Source of the DNA: Spirochaetia bacterium UBA5763 | Lineage (GTDB): Bacteria > Spirochaetota > UBA4802 > UBA5550 | Length of the DNA stretch: 64,000 bases | Assembly (NCBI GenBank): GCA_002418835.1 | Contig: DIEX01000031.1 | Coordinates: 445,773-509,772 of the forward strand | Reading direction: 5' to 3' | In this document: piece after piece, positions 44,663-52,956 of the stretch | Layout: each line of letters starts with the position of its first letter | Position numbering within the stretch: the first letter of the stretch is position 1 | Made by a program: the position numbers and the translations under genes | Notes under the pieces: model-generated | Databases searched by the model: none | Seen by the model: the letters and a program-made list of their open reading frames with translations, nothing else | What the model was told of the DNA's origin: nothing

Positions 44663-44700
44663 AAATAAAAAAACCATGTTCACACATGGTTTTTTTATTT
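44663..44700. terminator. Bidirectional intrinsic terminator next to tRNA-Val
   Basis: Perfect 16-bp AT-rich/GC-core stem (AAATAAAAAAACCATG / its complement) around a 6-nt loop with T-tracts on both strands. It ends the small membrane gene and also the rpsT-hup-tRNA unit. Confidence 0.92.
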
Positions 44701-44772
44701 GGGCGCTACAGGGATCGAACCTGTGACCCTCTGCTTGTAAGGCAGATGCTCTCCCAGCTGAGCTAAGCGCCC
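44701..44772 (-). tRNA. tRNA-Val (anticodon UAC)
   Basis: 72-nt cloverleaf on the minus strand: acceptor GGGCGCT/AGCGCCC, D arm GCTC/GAGC, anticodon arm TCTGC-CTTACAA-GCAGA, and T arm ACAGG-TTCGATC-CCTGT. The 3' CCA is not encoded. Its first 10 bases are also the last 10 coding bases (including the stop) of the hup gene, so the tRNA must be cut from the mRNA. Confidence 0.97.
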
Positions 44773-45041
44773 TTTATTTCTTTTTCGGTTGTTTTACTTG
44801 CTTTAAAACTGATTTTATTTTTTGCAGGTACTTCAATTGTTTTTCCCGCAATTGGAGATTTGACATTTCTTTTTTCCTGATAAAGTCTGAAAAAAGTACC
44901 AAATCCTCTTATTTCAACATCGTTTCCATTTTGAACTTCTTCTGTTATATTTTCAAGAAAGAGGTTCACTATCTGTTCGACTTTTTTTTTAGGGAGTCCG
45001 GTTTTTATACTCACCTGTTCTACTATTTCGGTTTTATTCAA
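44763..45041 (-). CDS. hup: HU-family DNA-binding protein
   Basis: 92 residues, normal HU size. It bends and wraps DNA as a dimer. Seen: MNKTEIVEQVSIKTGLPKKK, the body sequence VEIRGFGTFFRLYQEKRNV, and the DNA-binding arm (SPIAGKTIEVPAKNKISFKA) with the minor-groove Pro. The start codon is TTG, 7 nt after the rpsT stop, with GAGG across the junction, so translation is coupled. The last codons overlap the 5' end of tRNA-Val by 10 bp; the stop TAG lies within the tRNA. IHF-like roles are possible. Confidence 0.93.
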   Translation of the reverse strand: MNKTEIVEQVSIKTGLPKKKVEQIVNLFLENITEEVQNGNDVEIRGFGTFFRLYQEKRNVKSPIAGKTIEVPAKNKISFKASKTTEKEIKGA

Positions 45042-45048
45042 AAGGTCC

Positions 45049-45339
45049 TCAAGCTGTTTTTTTTGCCGCTACAGCTGCATTAACCTTCTTTGCCATTCTT
45101 GATTTTTTTCTTGCAGCAGTTTCTTTTTTTATAATTCCTTTACCCGCTGCTGTGTCAATAGCTTTTACAAAATTTTTAAAAGTTTCGATGATAACAGATT
45201 CTTCTTTCTGTTCTTTGCCTTCAACAGTTTTAAGAACTTTTTTTACAGCAGTTCTTATTGATGATTTAGCCTGAGTATTTCTTACTCTATTTCTTTCATT
45301 TTGTAAATTTCTTTTCTTTTGCTGTTTTATATTAGCCAA
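45049..45339 (-). CDS. rpsT: 30S ribosomal protein S20
   Basis: 96 residues, Lys/Ala-rich, typical of S20: ANIKQQKKRNLQNERNRVRN, KSSIRTAVKKVLKTV, and the C-terminal AAGKGIIKKETAARKKSRM. It binds 16S rRNA in the body of the small subunit. It starts with TTG, the same unusual start used by the E. coli gene, where it contributes to feedback control. AAGGTAAC precedes it. First gene of the rpsT-hup-tRNA-Val unit. Confidence 0.95.
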   Translation of the reverse strand: MANIKQQKKRNLQNERNRVRNTQAKSSIRTAVKKVLKTVEGKEQKEESVIIETFKNFVKAIDTAAGKGIIKKETAARKKSRMAKKVNAAVAAKKTA

Positions 45340-45384
45340 GTTGTTACCTTCACTGATTGTTTTGTATCAAATCATTACGTAGCC

Positions 45385-45414
45385 ATATATGTTTTAATAT
45401 AAAAAAACTGTCAA
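45385..45414 (-). promoter_or_regulatory. Probable rpsT promoter
   Basis: On the minus strand, TTGACA (45409-45414) with ATATAT-type -10 candidates at 17-19 nt (45385-45391). It lies about 50 nt ahead of the rpsT start. Confidence 0.5.
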
Positions 45415-45442
45415 GCGGAAATGAAATTCTTTTATAAAATTT

Positions 45443-45952
45443 TTATTCTTTTAATAAAATATTAAAAATATCATTAGTATAATAAAAAACTCTCAGTTTT
45501 ATACAATTATAATCAACCGGTTTTTTATAAAGTATAATTTTATTTTTATCTTTTTCAAAAGTTATAATAGTGGTTTCATCCTTTTTATCAACATTTTTTA
45601 TTTTGTACTGGTTTTCAATTTGTTTGATAATTGAATCTGCATTTTTTGCAGTTATGCTCCCCCAGTCTTCAGAAACTGAATACAGCATGTTATTAAAAAA
45701 ACAGTAATCTTTTTCAGGTAAACCACTAATCCTCAGGATGTTAACCCTGACACTATCTCCCCCCATTGCATTAAAAAAAGATATAATTCTGTTTTTATAT
45801 TCAGGTTTATCTTCAGGCCTGAATGTTATGTAATCAGTTGATGCTAAAGAATTTATAAAATTCTGCTGCCCGGTACCCCAAAGTTTTTCATAGTCATGTG
45901 AATATGCTTCTCCGGATAAAATAATAAATAGCAAAAGTATTTTAATTTTCAT
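45443..45952 (-). CDS. Hypothetical exported protein
   Basis: 169 residues with a signal peptide (ILLLFIILSGEAYSHD). The mature part has alternating short strands and helices (FRPEDKPEYKNRIISFFNAM, NADSIIKQIENQYKI, TIITFEKDKNKIILYKKP). I recognise no family. No operon partner is evident and the base composition is as AT-rich as the surroundings. Confidence 0.55.
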   Translation of the reverse strand: MKIKILLLFIILSGEAYSHDYEKLWGTGQQNFINSLASTDYITFRPEDKPEYKNRIISFFNAMGGDSVRVNILRISGLPEKDYCFFNNMLYSVSEDWGSITAKNADSIIKQIENQYKIKNVDKKDETTIITFEKDKNKIILYKKPVDYNCIKLRVFYYTNDIFNILLKE

Positions 45953-46229
45953 TTTGAATTAACTCTGAATTATGTTGATAACTTAAAATTATAACATAGT
46001 CTATATGTCATTTAATATTTTACTTTAATATTACTGTTTTTCTGTTTTTCTTTTTTTGCTGTATTACTTCAATATTATATTAATGTCATAGAGAATTCGA
46101 TTGTATCAGCAATGCAATATAAATTCATGGTATTTATATATGAATAGATTTTTTTCTTGAAGTTATATGCTTTTAATATCTGCTTAAATAGGTTTTATCA
46201 GTTGGATTTAATTTTTAATGAGGTGGCTA

Positions 46230-46850
46230 ATGAAAGTTTTAAAATGTGGTACAGTTATTTTTCTTTTTTTATCTGTGATGTTGTTTGGTGACAACGGCTG
46301 GAATGCTGAATTCAGTAAAAACGGTATCACCGTATATACAAGAACTGTAGCCGGATCTGATATTAAAGAATTTAAAGGTATCGGGATAATCGACGCTCCT
46401 GTTGAAGTTGTCAATAATGCGCTGGATGATGTTCCCAATCTTGCGAACTGGATGCCTGATTGTCTTGTGTCAATAATTGCTGAAAAGAAAAGCGATGATT
46501 ACATGATTTTATATCAGGTTATAAAGACGCCATGGCCGCTAAACAGCAGAGATTTTACTTTTGAAACCAGAATCATAAAAGAAAAGGATAAAATTATCAG
46601 AACAGTGAAAGCTGTTCCGCATTCATCCTATCCGCCAACCAGAAACTATGTTAGAATAACCAATATGACAGGTCAGTGGACTCTGCTGAGGCAGGATAAC
46701 AACACACGGACTCTTGCTACTTACCAGATTAAAACAGATCCTGCCGGCAATATACCTGTTTCAATTGCTAATACGACAAGCAAAAAATTGCCTTATGAAA
46801 CAATACTCCGGCTTCGGGAACAGGCAAAAAACAGTAAATACAATAAATAA
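46230..46850 (+). CDS. Exported START/SRPBCC-domain protein
   Basis: About 206 residues. I chose ATG 46230, with GAGGTG 6 nt upstream; the frame opens at 46218, but that ATG lies in the ribosome-binding site. A short signal peptide (VIFLFLSVMLFGDNG) is followed by a START-like lipid-binding fold: WNAEFSKNGITVYTRTVAG, FKGIGIIDAPVEVVNNALDD, NLANWMPDC (the 'w.p.' loop) and PWPLNSRDFTFETR. This group has relatives in Pseudomonas and other Gram-negatives. Role unknown; lipid binding in the periplasm is inferred. Confidence 0.8.
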   Translation: MKVLKCGTVIFLFLSVMLFGDNGWNAEFSKNGITVYTRTVAGSDIKEFKGIGIIDAPVEVVNNALDDVPNLANWMPDCLVSIIAEKKSDDYMILYQVIKTPWPLNSRDFTFETRIIKEKDKIIRTVKAVPHSSYPPTRNYVRITNMTGQWTLLRQDNNTRTLATYQIKTDPAGNIPVSIANTTSKKLPYETILRLREQAKNSKYNK

Positions 46851-46874
46851 AGCATAATATTCAATTTTTTATAA

Positions 46875-46904
46875 TTGACTTGTGTAACTTAAAATCATTA
46901 TCTT
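46875..46904 (+). promoter_or_regulatory. Probable promoter of the nfeD-stomatin operon
   Basis: TTGACT (46875-46880), 18-nt spacer, TATCTT (46899-46904), about 40 nt before the nfeD start. Confidence 0.4.
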
Positions 46905-46943
46905 TATCAAAGATGTATAAATAAAATTATCATCCGGAGAGAT

Positions 46944-48242
46944 ATGAAAAAGATCAGGTTATTACCGGTTTTATTTTTTCTTGCACTTTCTGTAAATCTT
47001 TTTGCTGAAAATAAATATGCCGTAGTGGAACTGAGCGGTTCAGTTAATCCAATAGTCGCTCAATACCTTACAGAAGCAATGGAAAAAGCTGTGTCAGATG
47101 GTAACCAGTTTATAGTCATACAAATGGATACACCGGGTGGATTAATGGATGCGATGCGGGAGATTATTAAAAGCATTCTTACATCTAAGATCCCGGTAGT
47201 TGTTTATACATACCCTAAAGGGGCACAGGCGGCCTCAGCCGGCGGGTTTATAATGCTTGCGTCTCATGTTGCTGCCATGGCTCCGGGCACAGAAATCGGA
47301 GCCATGCATCCGGTTAGCCCGATGCTTGACTTTATGAAAAAAGACAGGCAGGGAGATCCTGAAGGTGTCATGGAGAAAAAGGTGCTCAATGATACAATTG
47401 CTTATGCCAGAAGCCTTGCCCAGAAGCGCGGACGTAATGTGGATTGGGCAGTTGACGCCGTAAGCCGCGCTATATCGAACAGCTACAAAGAGGCTCACAA
47501 GGCAGGTGTAATTGATATTGTTGCAGAAGATATGAATGATCTTCTTAAGCAGCTCAATAACCGGACGATTGATCTTAATGGAGAACGTTTTACTTTTAAA
47601 ACAGCGAATATTCAGGAAGTGAAATATCTGATGACATGGAAACAGAAAATGGTAAACAGGTTTGCTGATCCTCAGATAATTTTTCTTCTCTTTATCCTTG
47701 CTATAGCAGGTATTGGTATTGAGTTTAAAAATCCCGGTATGTTTGTTCCGGGAATAATCGGCGGTGTTGCTCTTGTTCTCTTTCTCCTGGGGATTAGAAT
47801 TATTCCGATAAACGGACTTGGACTTATTCTGATTATTCTCGCGTTTACGCTTTTTATACTCGAACTTAAATTTCAAAGCTACGGACTTCTTACTGCCGGA
47901 GGTATTGTGTCATTTTTTTTAGGCGCTACAATATTATTTGATTCACCACTACCAGGCGGAGGTATTCCGCTTTCTTCAATTATTGCAATGATTATTGTTG
48001 TACTTGCTTTTGTATTCCTCGTGGTGCGCTCTGTTATCAATGTTCATAAAGCGCAGGTAACTACCGGGCGCGAAGGCATGATTGGTGAAGAAGGTACTGC
48101 ACTTACGGATTTTTCGGGAACAGGTAAAATTTCTGTACATGGTGAGATCTGGAATGCTGAGTTTCCCGGAGAGGCAAAGAAAGGGGACAGGCTTGTCGTT
48201 GAAAGCATTAGCGGAATGACTCTTCTTGTCAGAAAAAAATAG
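46944..48242 (+). CDS. NfeD-family membrane protein with ClpP-like serine protease domain
   Basis: 432 residues. Signal peptide (LLPVLFFLALSVNLFA). The ClpP/SppA-like domain (about 22-230) contains QMDTPGGLMDAMREII, VVVYTYPKGAQAASAGGFI with nucleophile Ser98, and MEKKVLNDTIAYARSLAQ with the catalytic Lys (145 or 146). Three to four membrane segments follow (about 240-345), then a C-terminal NfeD OB-fold (about 370-430: GEEGTALTDFSGTGKISVHG). The family is known to cleave stomatin-type proteins in archaea. A stomatin gene follows after 34 bp, the classic pair. The periplasmic side of the active site is inferred. Confidence 0.92.
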   Translation: MKKIRLLPVLFFLALSVNLFAENKYAVVELSGSVNPIVAQYLTEAMEKAVSDGNQFIVIQMDTPGGLMDAMREIIKSILTSKIPVVVYTYPKGAQAASAGGFIMLASHVAAMAPGTEIGAMHPVSPMLDFMKKDRQGDPEGVMEKKVLNDTIAYARSLAQKRGRNVDWAVDAVSRAISNSYKEAHKAGVIDIVAEDMNDLLKQLNNRTIDLNGERFTFKTANIQEVKYLMTWKQKMVNRFADPQIIFLLFILAIAGIGIEFKNPGMFVPGIIGGVALVLFLLGIRIIPINGLGLILIILAFTLFILELKFQSYGLLTAGGIVSFFLGATILFDSPLPGGGIPLSSIIAMIIVVLAFVFLVVRSVINVHKAQVTTGREGMIGEEGTALTDFSGTGKISVHGEIWNAEFPGEAKKGDRLVVESISGMTLLVRKK

Positions 48243-48276
48243 CTTAATTAAATTCAGAAAACAATGGAGGTAGTAA

Positions 48277-49044
48277 ATGTTTGGAATTGATTTCGGTTTT
48301 ATTCCGACACTTATTTTTTTAATTCTTCTTATTCTTATACCATCAATAAAGATTATCAAAGAGTATGAGAGAGCGGTAGTATTCCGTCTCGGGAGGCTCA
48401 TCGTTGCTCCTAAAGGGCCAAAAGGACCTGGAATTATCATTGTAATCCCATTCATTGATAAGTTTTTAAGAGTTAATCTCAGGCTTGTGGCAATGGATGT
48501 TCCCCCACAGGATATTATTACACGGGATAATGTATCTGTGAAGGTGAATGCTGTTGTTTATTTCAGGGTTGTTGAGCCGAATAAGGCGATTACTGAAGTT
48601 GATGATTTCCTCTATGCAACATCTCAGCTCGCACAGACCACTCTCAGAAGTACACTAGGCAACTCTGAACTTGATGATCTGTTGAGTAACAGGGATCATA
48701 TAAACAGTGAACTTCAGGAACTCCTTGATTCGAGAACAGATCCCTGGGGAATTAAGGTGTCTGCTGTTGAGATTAAACACGTGGATCTTCCGCAGGAGAT
48801 GCAGAGAGCAATGGCAAAACAGGCGGAAGCAGAAAGGGAGAGAAGAGCAAAGGTTATCGGTGCTGAAGGTGAGTTTCAGGCTGCAACAAAAATTGTTGAA
48901 GCTGCAAAACTTATGGAGGAACACCCTGTTGCTGTACAGCTCAGGTATCTGCAGACACTCAGGGAAATTGCAACTGAAAATAATTCAACAACTTTATTTC
49001 CTATACCGATTGACTTTCTTCAGGCTTTCATGCCTAAAAAATAG
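48277..49044 (+). CDS. Stomatin/SPFH-domain membrane protein
   Basis: 255 residues. An N-terminal hydrophobic segment (FIPTLIFLILLILIPSI) anchors it, then KEYERAVVFRLGRLI starts the SPFH domain, with VPPQDIITRDNVSVKVNAVV and a C-terminal helical region (AEAERERRAKVIGAEGEFQA). It forms oligomeric membrane platforms. The upstream NfeD protease is its usual partner, with GGAGG before this ATG. The C-terminus (FLQAFMPKK) contains the hydrophobic tail region where NfeD proteases cut. A strong terminator follows. Confidence 0.95.
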   Translation: MFGIDFGFIPTLIFLILLILIPSIKIIKEYERAVVFRLGRLIVAPKGPKGPGIIIVIPFIDKFLRVNLRLVAMDVPPQDIITRDNVSVKVNAVVYFRVVEPNKAITEVDDFLYATSQLAQTTLRSTLGNSELDDLLSNRDHINSELQELLDSRTDPWGIKVSAVEIKHVDLPQEMQRAMAKQAEAERERRAKVIGAEGEFQAATKIVEAAKLMEEHPVAVQLRYLQTLREIATENNSTTLFPIPIDFLQAFMPKK

Positions 49045-49056
49045 TGAATAAATATT

Positions 49057-49096
49057 CCGCATAAAAAGCCCCGGGATAACGGGGCTTTTTATGCGG
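49057..49096. terminator. Bidirectional intrinsic terminator
   Basis: Perfect 16-bp stem (CCGCATAAAAAGCCCC / its complement) with an 8-nt loop, containing A- and T-tracts for both directions. It separates the nfeD-stomatin unit from the convergent EIIA-zinc-ribbon gene. Confidence 0.94.
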
Positions 49097-49108
49097 ATGA
49101 TAGTGAGT

Positions 49109-49927
49109 TTAAAGCATTATCAGAAATCTCCCGCAGTATGTACAGATATGAATGCTCTCCCGGTCCTGAATTTCCTTGAGTTCAACTGGTGGTATATTCA
49201 TGTGACAGCCTGAACAGCTGTTTTTTTCAACAATTGAAAATGGATTATTATTTTTCTTTTTCATCCTTTCATAGTATGTGAGAGATCTGTTATCAACAAG
49301 TTTTTTCAGGTCATCAATTTTCTGCTTAATTGAGTCCGGTTTCCCCTGTTCCAGATATGAGTTGTATAGTCTGTCAAGTCTTATCATCAGATCAAGATCT
49401 GATGAAGGTACTCCGGAAAGCTCCCTGTTGCCGCTTACTGTTTTTTTAGTTTCTTCAGAAATAGATTTATAATATGATTCACACTCTTTATCAAGAAATT
49501 TGAATAATTGGGAAGGAGTAGGATTTCCCGCAAAAAAAGAATTGTTTTCTTTGTTATTAAAAATTCTCGCCATCATCCCGATGAGGTAAAGATATTTTGT
49601 GCTCATAGAAGTGGGGAAGATGCTGAGCAGAATATATTTAACCGGTTTTTGATCAATAGACTGATATTCAACAGGCGTGTCTGCTATACCAAGTATTGTT
49701 ATAAATTTGTCAACAGAGTCAGTCCGTGCATGAGGTATTGCAAGCGCATTCCCGATTCCGGTATTTTCAAGCGACTCCCTGTGTGCAACCTGGGCATAAT
49801 AACGGCTGCTGTTTTCTATGAGCGACTGGTTTTGAAGTTCGGATATAAGTTCTTTTAAAGCAGGCTGTTTCTCTGTTGAGCTGATTTTAATTACCTGTTC
49901 TTTCGTGAAAAAATTATCGAGTTTCAT
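49109..49927 (-). CDS. Fusion of PTS EIIA (type 2) domain and C4 zinc ribbon
   Basis: 272 residues. Residues 1-150 are a PTS EIIA-2/PtsN-like domain with the phospho-accepting His66 in IGNALAIPHARTDSV. A helical, charged linker (about 160-225: MIRLDRLYNSYLEQGKPDSI) leads to a zf-RING_7-type ribbon: NSCSGCHMNIPPVELKEIQD and HICTYCGRFL, four Cys. That ribbon type usually ends coiled-coil proteins that bind nucleic acid or GTPases. The fusion is unusual. PTS EI and HPr are not in the window. It may be a regulator whose phosphorylation state controls the ribbon half. Confidence 0.82.
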   Translation of the reverse strand: MKLDNFFTKEQVIKISSTEKQPALKELISELQNQSLIENSSRYYAQVAHRESLENTGIGNALAIPHARTDSVDKFITILGIADTPVEYQSIDQKPVKYILLSIFPTSMSTKYLYLIGMMARIFNNKENNSFFAGNPTPSQLFKFLDKECESYYKSISEETKKTVSGNRELSGVPSSDLDLMIRLDRLYNSYLEQGKPDSIKQKIDDLKKLVDNRSLTYYERMKKKNNNPFSIVEKNSCSGCHMNIPPVELKEIQDRESIHICTYCGRFLIML

Positions 49928-50070
49928 TGCGGTTATACCCCAGTCATGGTCAGAATATATCAGTTTCCCGATTATAAAACAATCTGGAAAGAAGTGATTA
50001 CATTTTTCCGAGCGGGATCTTTATGTCAAGGGATTAAAAATGAAAAAATGAGCATTTTCAAAAAGTATCT

Positions 50071-50100
50071 TTAAAAAGAAAGGGCTCCCTGCGGAGCCCT
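50071..50100 (-). terminator. Intrinsic terminator of the acyl-CoA synthetase gene
   Basis: On the minus strand, an 8-bp GC-rich stem AGGGCTCC/GGAGCCCT with a GCAG loop (50081-50100) followed by TTCTTTTT (to 50071), 9 bp after the stop codon. Confidence 0.88.
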
Positions 50101-50109
50101 GCTATGATT

Positions 50110-51981
50110 TTATTCTTCGTACATAGTTTCTATGTTAAGCTTATATTTTTCGTTTATCGCTTTACGTTTAAGCTTCATTGTTGGTGTAAGTTCTCCACCT
50201 TCCTGTGTAAGTTCATTTGTAAGAAGCGTGAATTTTTTTACCTGTTCAACTCTTCCCAGTGACTCAGTTCTCCTGGCAATAATATCCTCGTAAAGCTTAA
50301 TGATTTGAGGATTCTTAACCAGTTCCTCTTTAGATGAATATGTTATGCCGTTTTTCTGGCAGTATTCATCTAGAATTACAAAATTTGGCACCACCAGGGC
50401 TGAGATAAATTTTCTTCCTTCACCGATCGTTACAAACTGTTCAACAAAAAGTTCATCGCCGAGAAGTACTTCAATCTGCTGCGGGGAAATATTTTTACCC
50501 CCTGCTGTGATGATCAGGTCTTTAATTCTATCAGTAATTCTTATAAATGTTAATTGATCCCCATGTTTTTCTTCAACAATAAGTTCACCGACATCCTGGG
50601 TTTTAAACCAGCCATCATCAGTGAAACATGCTTTTGTCTCATCAGGTTTTTTATGATAACCGCTCATACACATCCCGCCCTTGAGCTGGATTTCACCTTC
50701 ATCTGATATCCTGACACTGCACATCGGAATTACAGGCCCGCAATATGCAGGTTTGCCTGTGTCCCTATATCCAACACATACCGGAAAGAATTCGGTGAGG
50801 CCGAATCCCTGGATAATATTGATCCCGAAAGCCTGAAAGAATTCATTAATTTCCGGAGCAAAAGCAGCTCCTCCAATATGATAAACATTACATCTCTCTG
50901 TTCCCAGTTTCGCACGAACAGCGCTGAAAATAAGCTTATCAGCGAGTTTATATTTAAAGCCGGTTTGGCCTTTCCCCGTGGCAATTTTTTTTCGATATTC
51001 TTTAATGCCGACTTTTGTTGCCCAGTTAAAAAGTTTTCTTTTGATCGAGGGAGCTGTTTTCAGCCCTTCATGAATTGTACCGTATACTTTTTCCCATATT
51101 CTCGGAACGCTTGTCATGAAATGCGGTTTAACATGAGCCATTACATCAATGAACTGTTTGGGGTCAGGGCAGTACGCTATCTGAATACCGTAGCTCATAC
51201 ATCCGTATGACCACATTCTTTCAAAAACATGACTAAGGGGAAGAATTGCCAGTGATACAAAATCTGTTGTAGCTTCAGGGAATCTCATATAAGAGGGATA
51301 TATCCCGTTCATGAAACTTCTGTGAGTATGGATTGCACCTTTCGGATTTCCTGTAGTTCCTGAAGTATATATCAAGGTGAGCATGTCATCAGGATTTACA
51401 TTGTCAAGTCTGCTGTTAAACTCTTCATTATTGGTGAGCTTGCGACCTTTATCAATCAGATCATCGAGATATATACTGTCGTTGCCGGTAATTTTTGTTT
51501 CTTTATCAAATGCAACTATAAGCTTAAGATGACTGTTGCTTGTAATGATGGCTTTGGCTTTATCGTATTGGCCCTGGTCTCCAGTAAAAAGTATTTTTAC
51601 TTCTGCATCATTGATTATATACTCAGCCTCCTCTTTTGAGTTAGTAGCATATATCGGAACTGAAACAGCTCTTGTAGCAAGTATCCCGAGATCGGATATA
51701 GCCCATTCAGCTCTGTTCTGGGAAAAAATTGCACACATCTCACCGGGTTGTAGTTTTAAATCAATGAGAGCTTTAGCTACAGCAGTAATTTTCTCACCAA
51801 ATACATCCCATGAAATAGATTCCCATTCATTGTTACTGTTTTTCTGTATGAGTGCTGTTTTCCCTTTAAACTCTCCGGATTTTTTCAGCATCATATATGC
51901 AAGTGTCCGGTTTTCCTTGAGATAACTGTCAAAATCTTTCTGCCAGTCCCTTCTGGATTCATAAAGTGGTTGAAGCTCCAT
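50110..51981 (-). CDS. Long-chain fatty-acid-CoA ligase (AMP-forming)
   Basis: 623 residues. Family: adenylate-forming FadD15/LC-FACS type that makes acyl-CoA from fatty acid, ATP and CoA at the membrane. Seen: P-loop LIYTSGTTGNPKGAIHTH (about 212-229), HVFERMWSYG and the gate region, GFGLTEFFPV (about 395-404), TQDVGELIVEE, DRIKDLIITAGGKNISP (adenylate motif near 490), and a C-terminal Lys in TPTMKLKRKAI. AGGAGG precedes the ATG. It is monocistronic, with its own terminator. A perfect 24-bp palindrome 115-138 bp upstream may bind a fatty-acid regulator. Confidence 0.94.
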   Translation of the reverse strand: MELQPLYESRRDWQKDFDSYLKENRTLAYMMLKKSGEFKGKTALIQKNSNNEWESISWDVFGEKITAVAKALIDLKLQPGEMCAIFSQNRAEWAISDLGILATRAVSVPIYATNSKEEAEYIINDAEVKILFTGDQGQYDKAKAIITSNSHLKLIVAFDKETKITGNDSIYLDDLIDKGRKLTNNEEFNSRLDNVNPDDMLTLIYTSGTTGNPKGAIHTHRSFMNGIYPSYMRFPEATTDFVSLAILPLSHVFERMWSYGCMSYGIQIAYCPDPKQFIDVMAHVKPHFMTSVPRIWEKVYGTIHEGLKTAPSIKRKLFNWATKVGIKEYRKKIATGKGQTGFKYKLADKLIFSAVRAKLGTERCNVYHIGGAAFAPEINEFFQAFGINIIQGFGLTEFFPVCVGYRDTGKPAYCGPVIPMCSVRISDEGEIQLKGGMCMSGYHKKPDETKACFTDDGWFKTQDVGELIVEEKHGDQLTFIRITDRIKDLIITAGGKNISPQQIEVLLGDELFVEQFVTIGEGRKFISALVVPNFVILDEYCQKNGITYSSKEELVKNPQIIKLYEDIIARRTESLGRVEQVKKFTLLTNELTQEGGELTPTMKLKRKAINEKYKLNIETMYEE

Positions 51982-52389
51982 AATTTCCTCCTGCTCATAT
52001 CTTTATATTTATTAAAATCAGGCTGTTCGGATCGTTTTGAGTCAAGCATATTCAATTTATTTTGTGTTCACCGAGGTGCTTGAATCGAAAAAAACGTTTC
52101 AGATTTATAAATCTGAAACTATTGTTTTATTCTGGAGTTCAAACTGAAAAAAAATCTATATTACATCACTATGTTATAGTATACATCAGTATTAAGAATA
52201 AGTTTAATTTATCAGGTATTCCAATAGTTTAAAGTCAGAGTTATCATTTAAAGGTTCTTCTTGTAATATAACATAAAAAAAGAATACTTCCATAAAAATA
52301 AAATTTAAAGTATTGATTGAAATCATGAATCACAGTAAGTAATCTTATAAACTTTTACTGAATACACAATCTGATAATAGGGAGTAATT
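51982..52389. other. Intergenic region between the acyl-CoA synthetase and VOC genes
   Basis: About 408 bp, AT-rich. Apart from the palindrome at 52096-52119 and the ribosome-binding sites at each end, no gene, RNA structure or clear promoter is visible. Confidence 0.5.
52096..52119. promoter_or_regulatory. Perfect 24-bp palindrome, candidate operator
   Basis: GTTTCAGATTTA followed immediately by its exact reverse complement. It starts with GTTTC and ends with GAAAC, as in several acyl-CoA-responsive TetR operators, and lies between the divergent acyl-CoA synthetase and VOC genes. A hairpin terminator is less likely because there is no loop. Confidence 0.55.
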
Positions 52390-52956
52390 ATGATTTTACG
52401 AATTGATCATATTTCTATTGCTGTGAAAGATATTATTAAAGCTGAAAAGTTTTTCACCGATCTTCTCGGTCTTGTAAGAGGGGGCTCCGGTGGTGATGAT
52501 AAAAGCGGTTTTTTTTATCAGTTATATTCTGCCGGAGATCTTTCCAGGTTTGAACTTATCTCTCCAACCCGCGAAGGAAGTTTTCTTGATAATTTTCTTA
52601 ATAACAGAGATGGAAGTGTTCATCATATAACTTTCCAGGTTGATGATATAAATATTGCGAGGTATAATCTTGAGAAAAGCGGTATACCATATTTTAATTA
52701 TAGTGACAAATATGATAACTGGAAAGAGCTATTCATTCATCCTAAAGATGCCTTTGGTGTTCTTATTCAGTTAGCTCAGTTTTCACCTGCTGACTGGATA
52801 GACGAGACAATGAATGTCCGGGGTAAAAAGATATGGCATATTGAAAAAAAAGACAATTACAAAAGAGTTTCATTCGCGCATCCCGGAGGAGGTAAAGTTG
52901 ATATAGATCTCTCCGAAAGAGAAATTGAAGAATTGATTAAGGATTTAAAAAAATGA
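52390..52956 (+). CDS. VOC-family protein, methylmalonyl-CoA epimerase-like
   Basis: 188 residues. Two beta-alpha-beta-beta-beta modules of the vicinal-oxygen-chelate fold: LRIDHISIAVKDIIKAEKFF with metal-site His7, then SRFELISPTREGSFLDNFLN and GSVHHITFQVDDINIA with His78 or His79. The position of the last ligand, usually Glu in GVLIELVQ, is Gln127 (FGVLIQLAQ). The overall pattern (FLDNFL, HHI, HPKDAFGVL) is that of methylmalonyl-CoA epimerase, which links propionate and succinate metabolism. The substrate is unproven; no mutase gene is in the window. Overlaps prmA by 4 bp. Confidence 0.78.
   Translation: MILRIDHISIAVKDIIKAEKFFTDLLGLVRGGSGGDDKSGFFYQLYSAGDLSRFELISPTREGSFLDNFLNNRDGSVHHITFQVDDINIARYNLEKSGIPYFNYSDKYDNWKELFIHPKDAFGVLIQLAQFSPADWIDETMNVRGKKIWHIEKKDNYKRVSFAHPGGGKVDIDLSEREIEELIKDLKK

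Noticed and set aside
47235..47876. Antisense reading frame (213 codons) opposite nfeD
   Set aside because: Low-complexity shadow of a well-supported gene on the plus strand.
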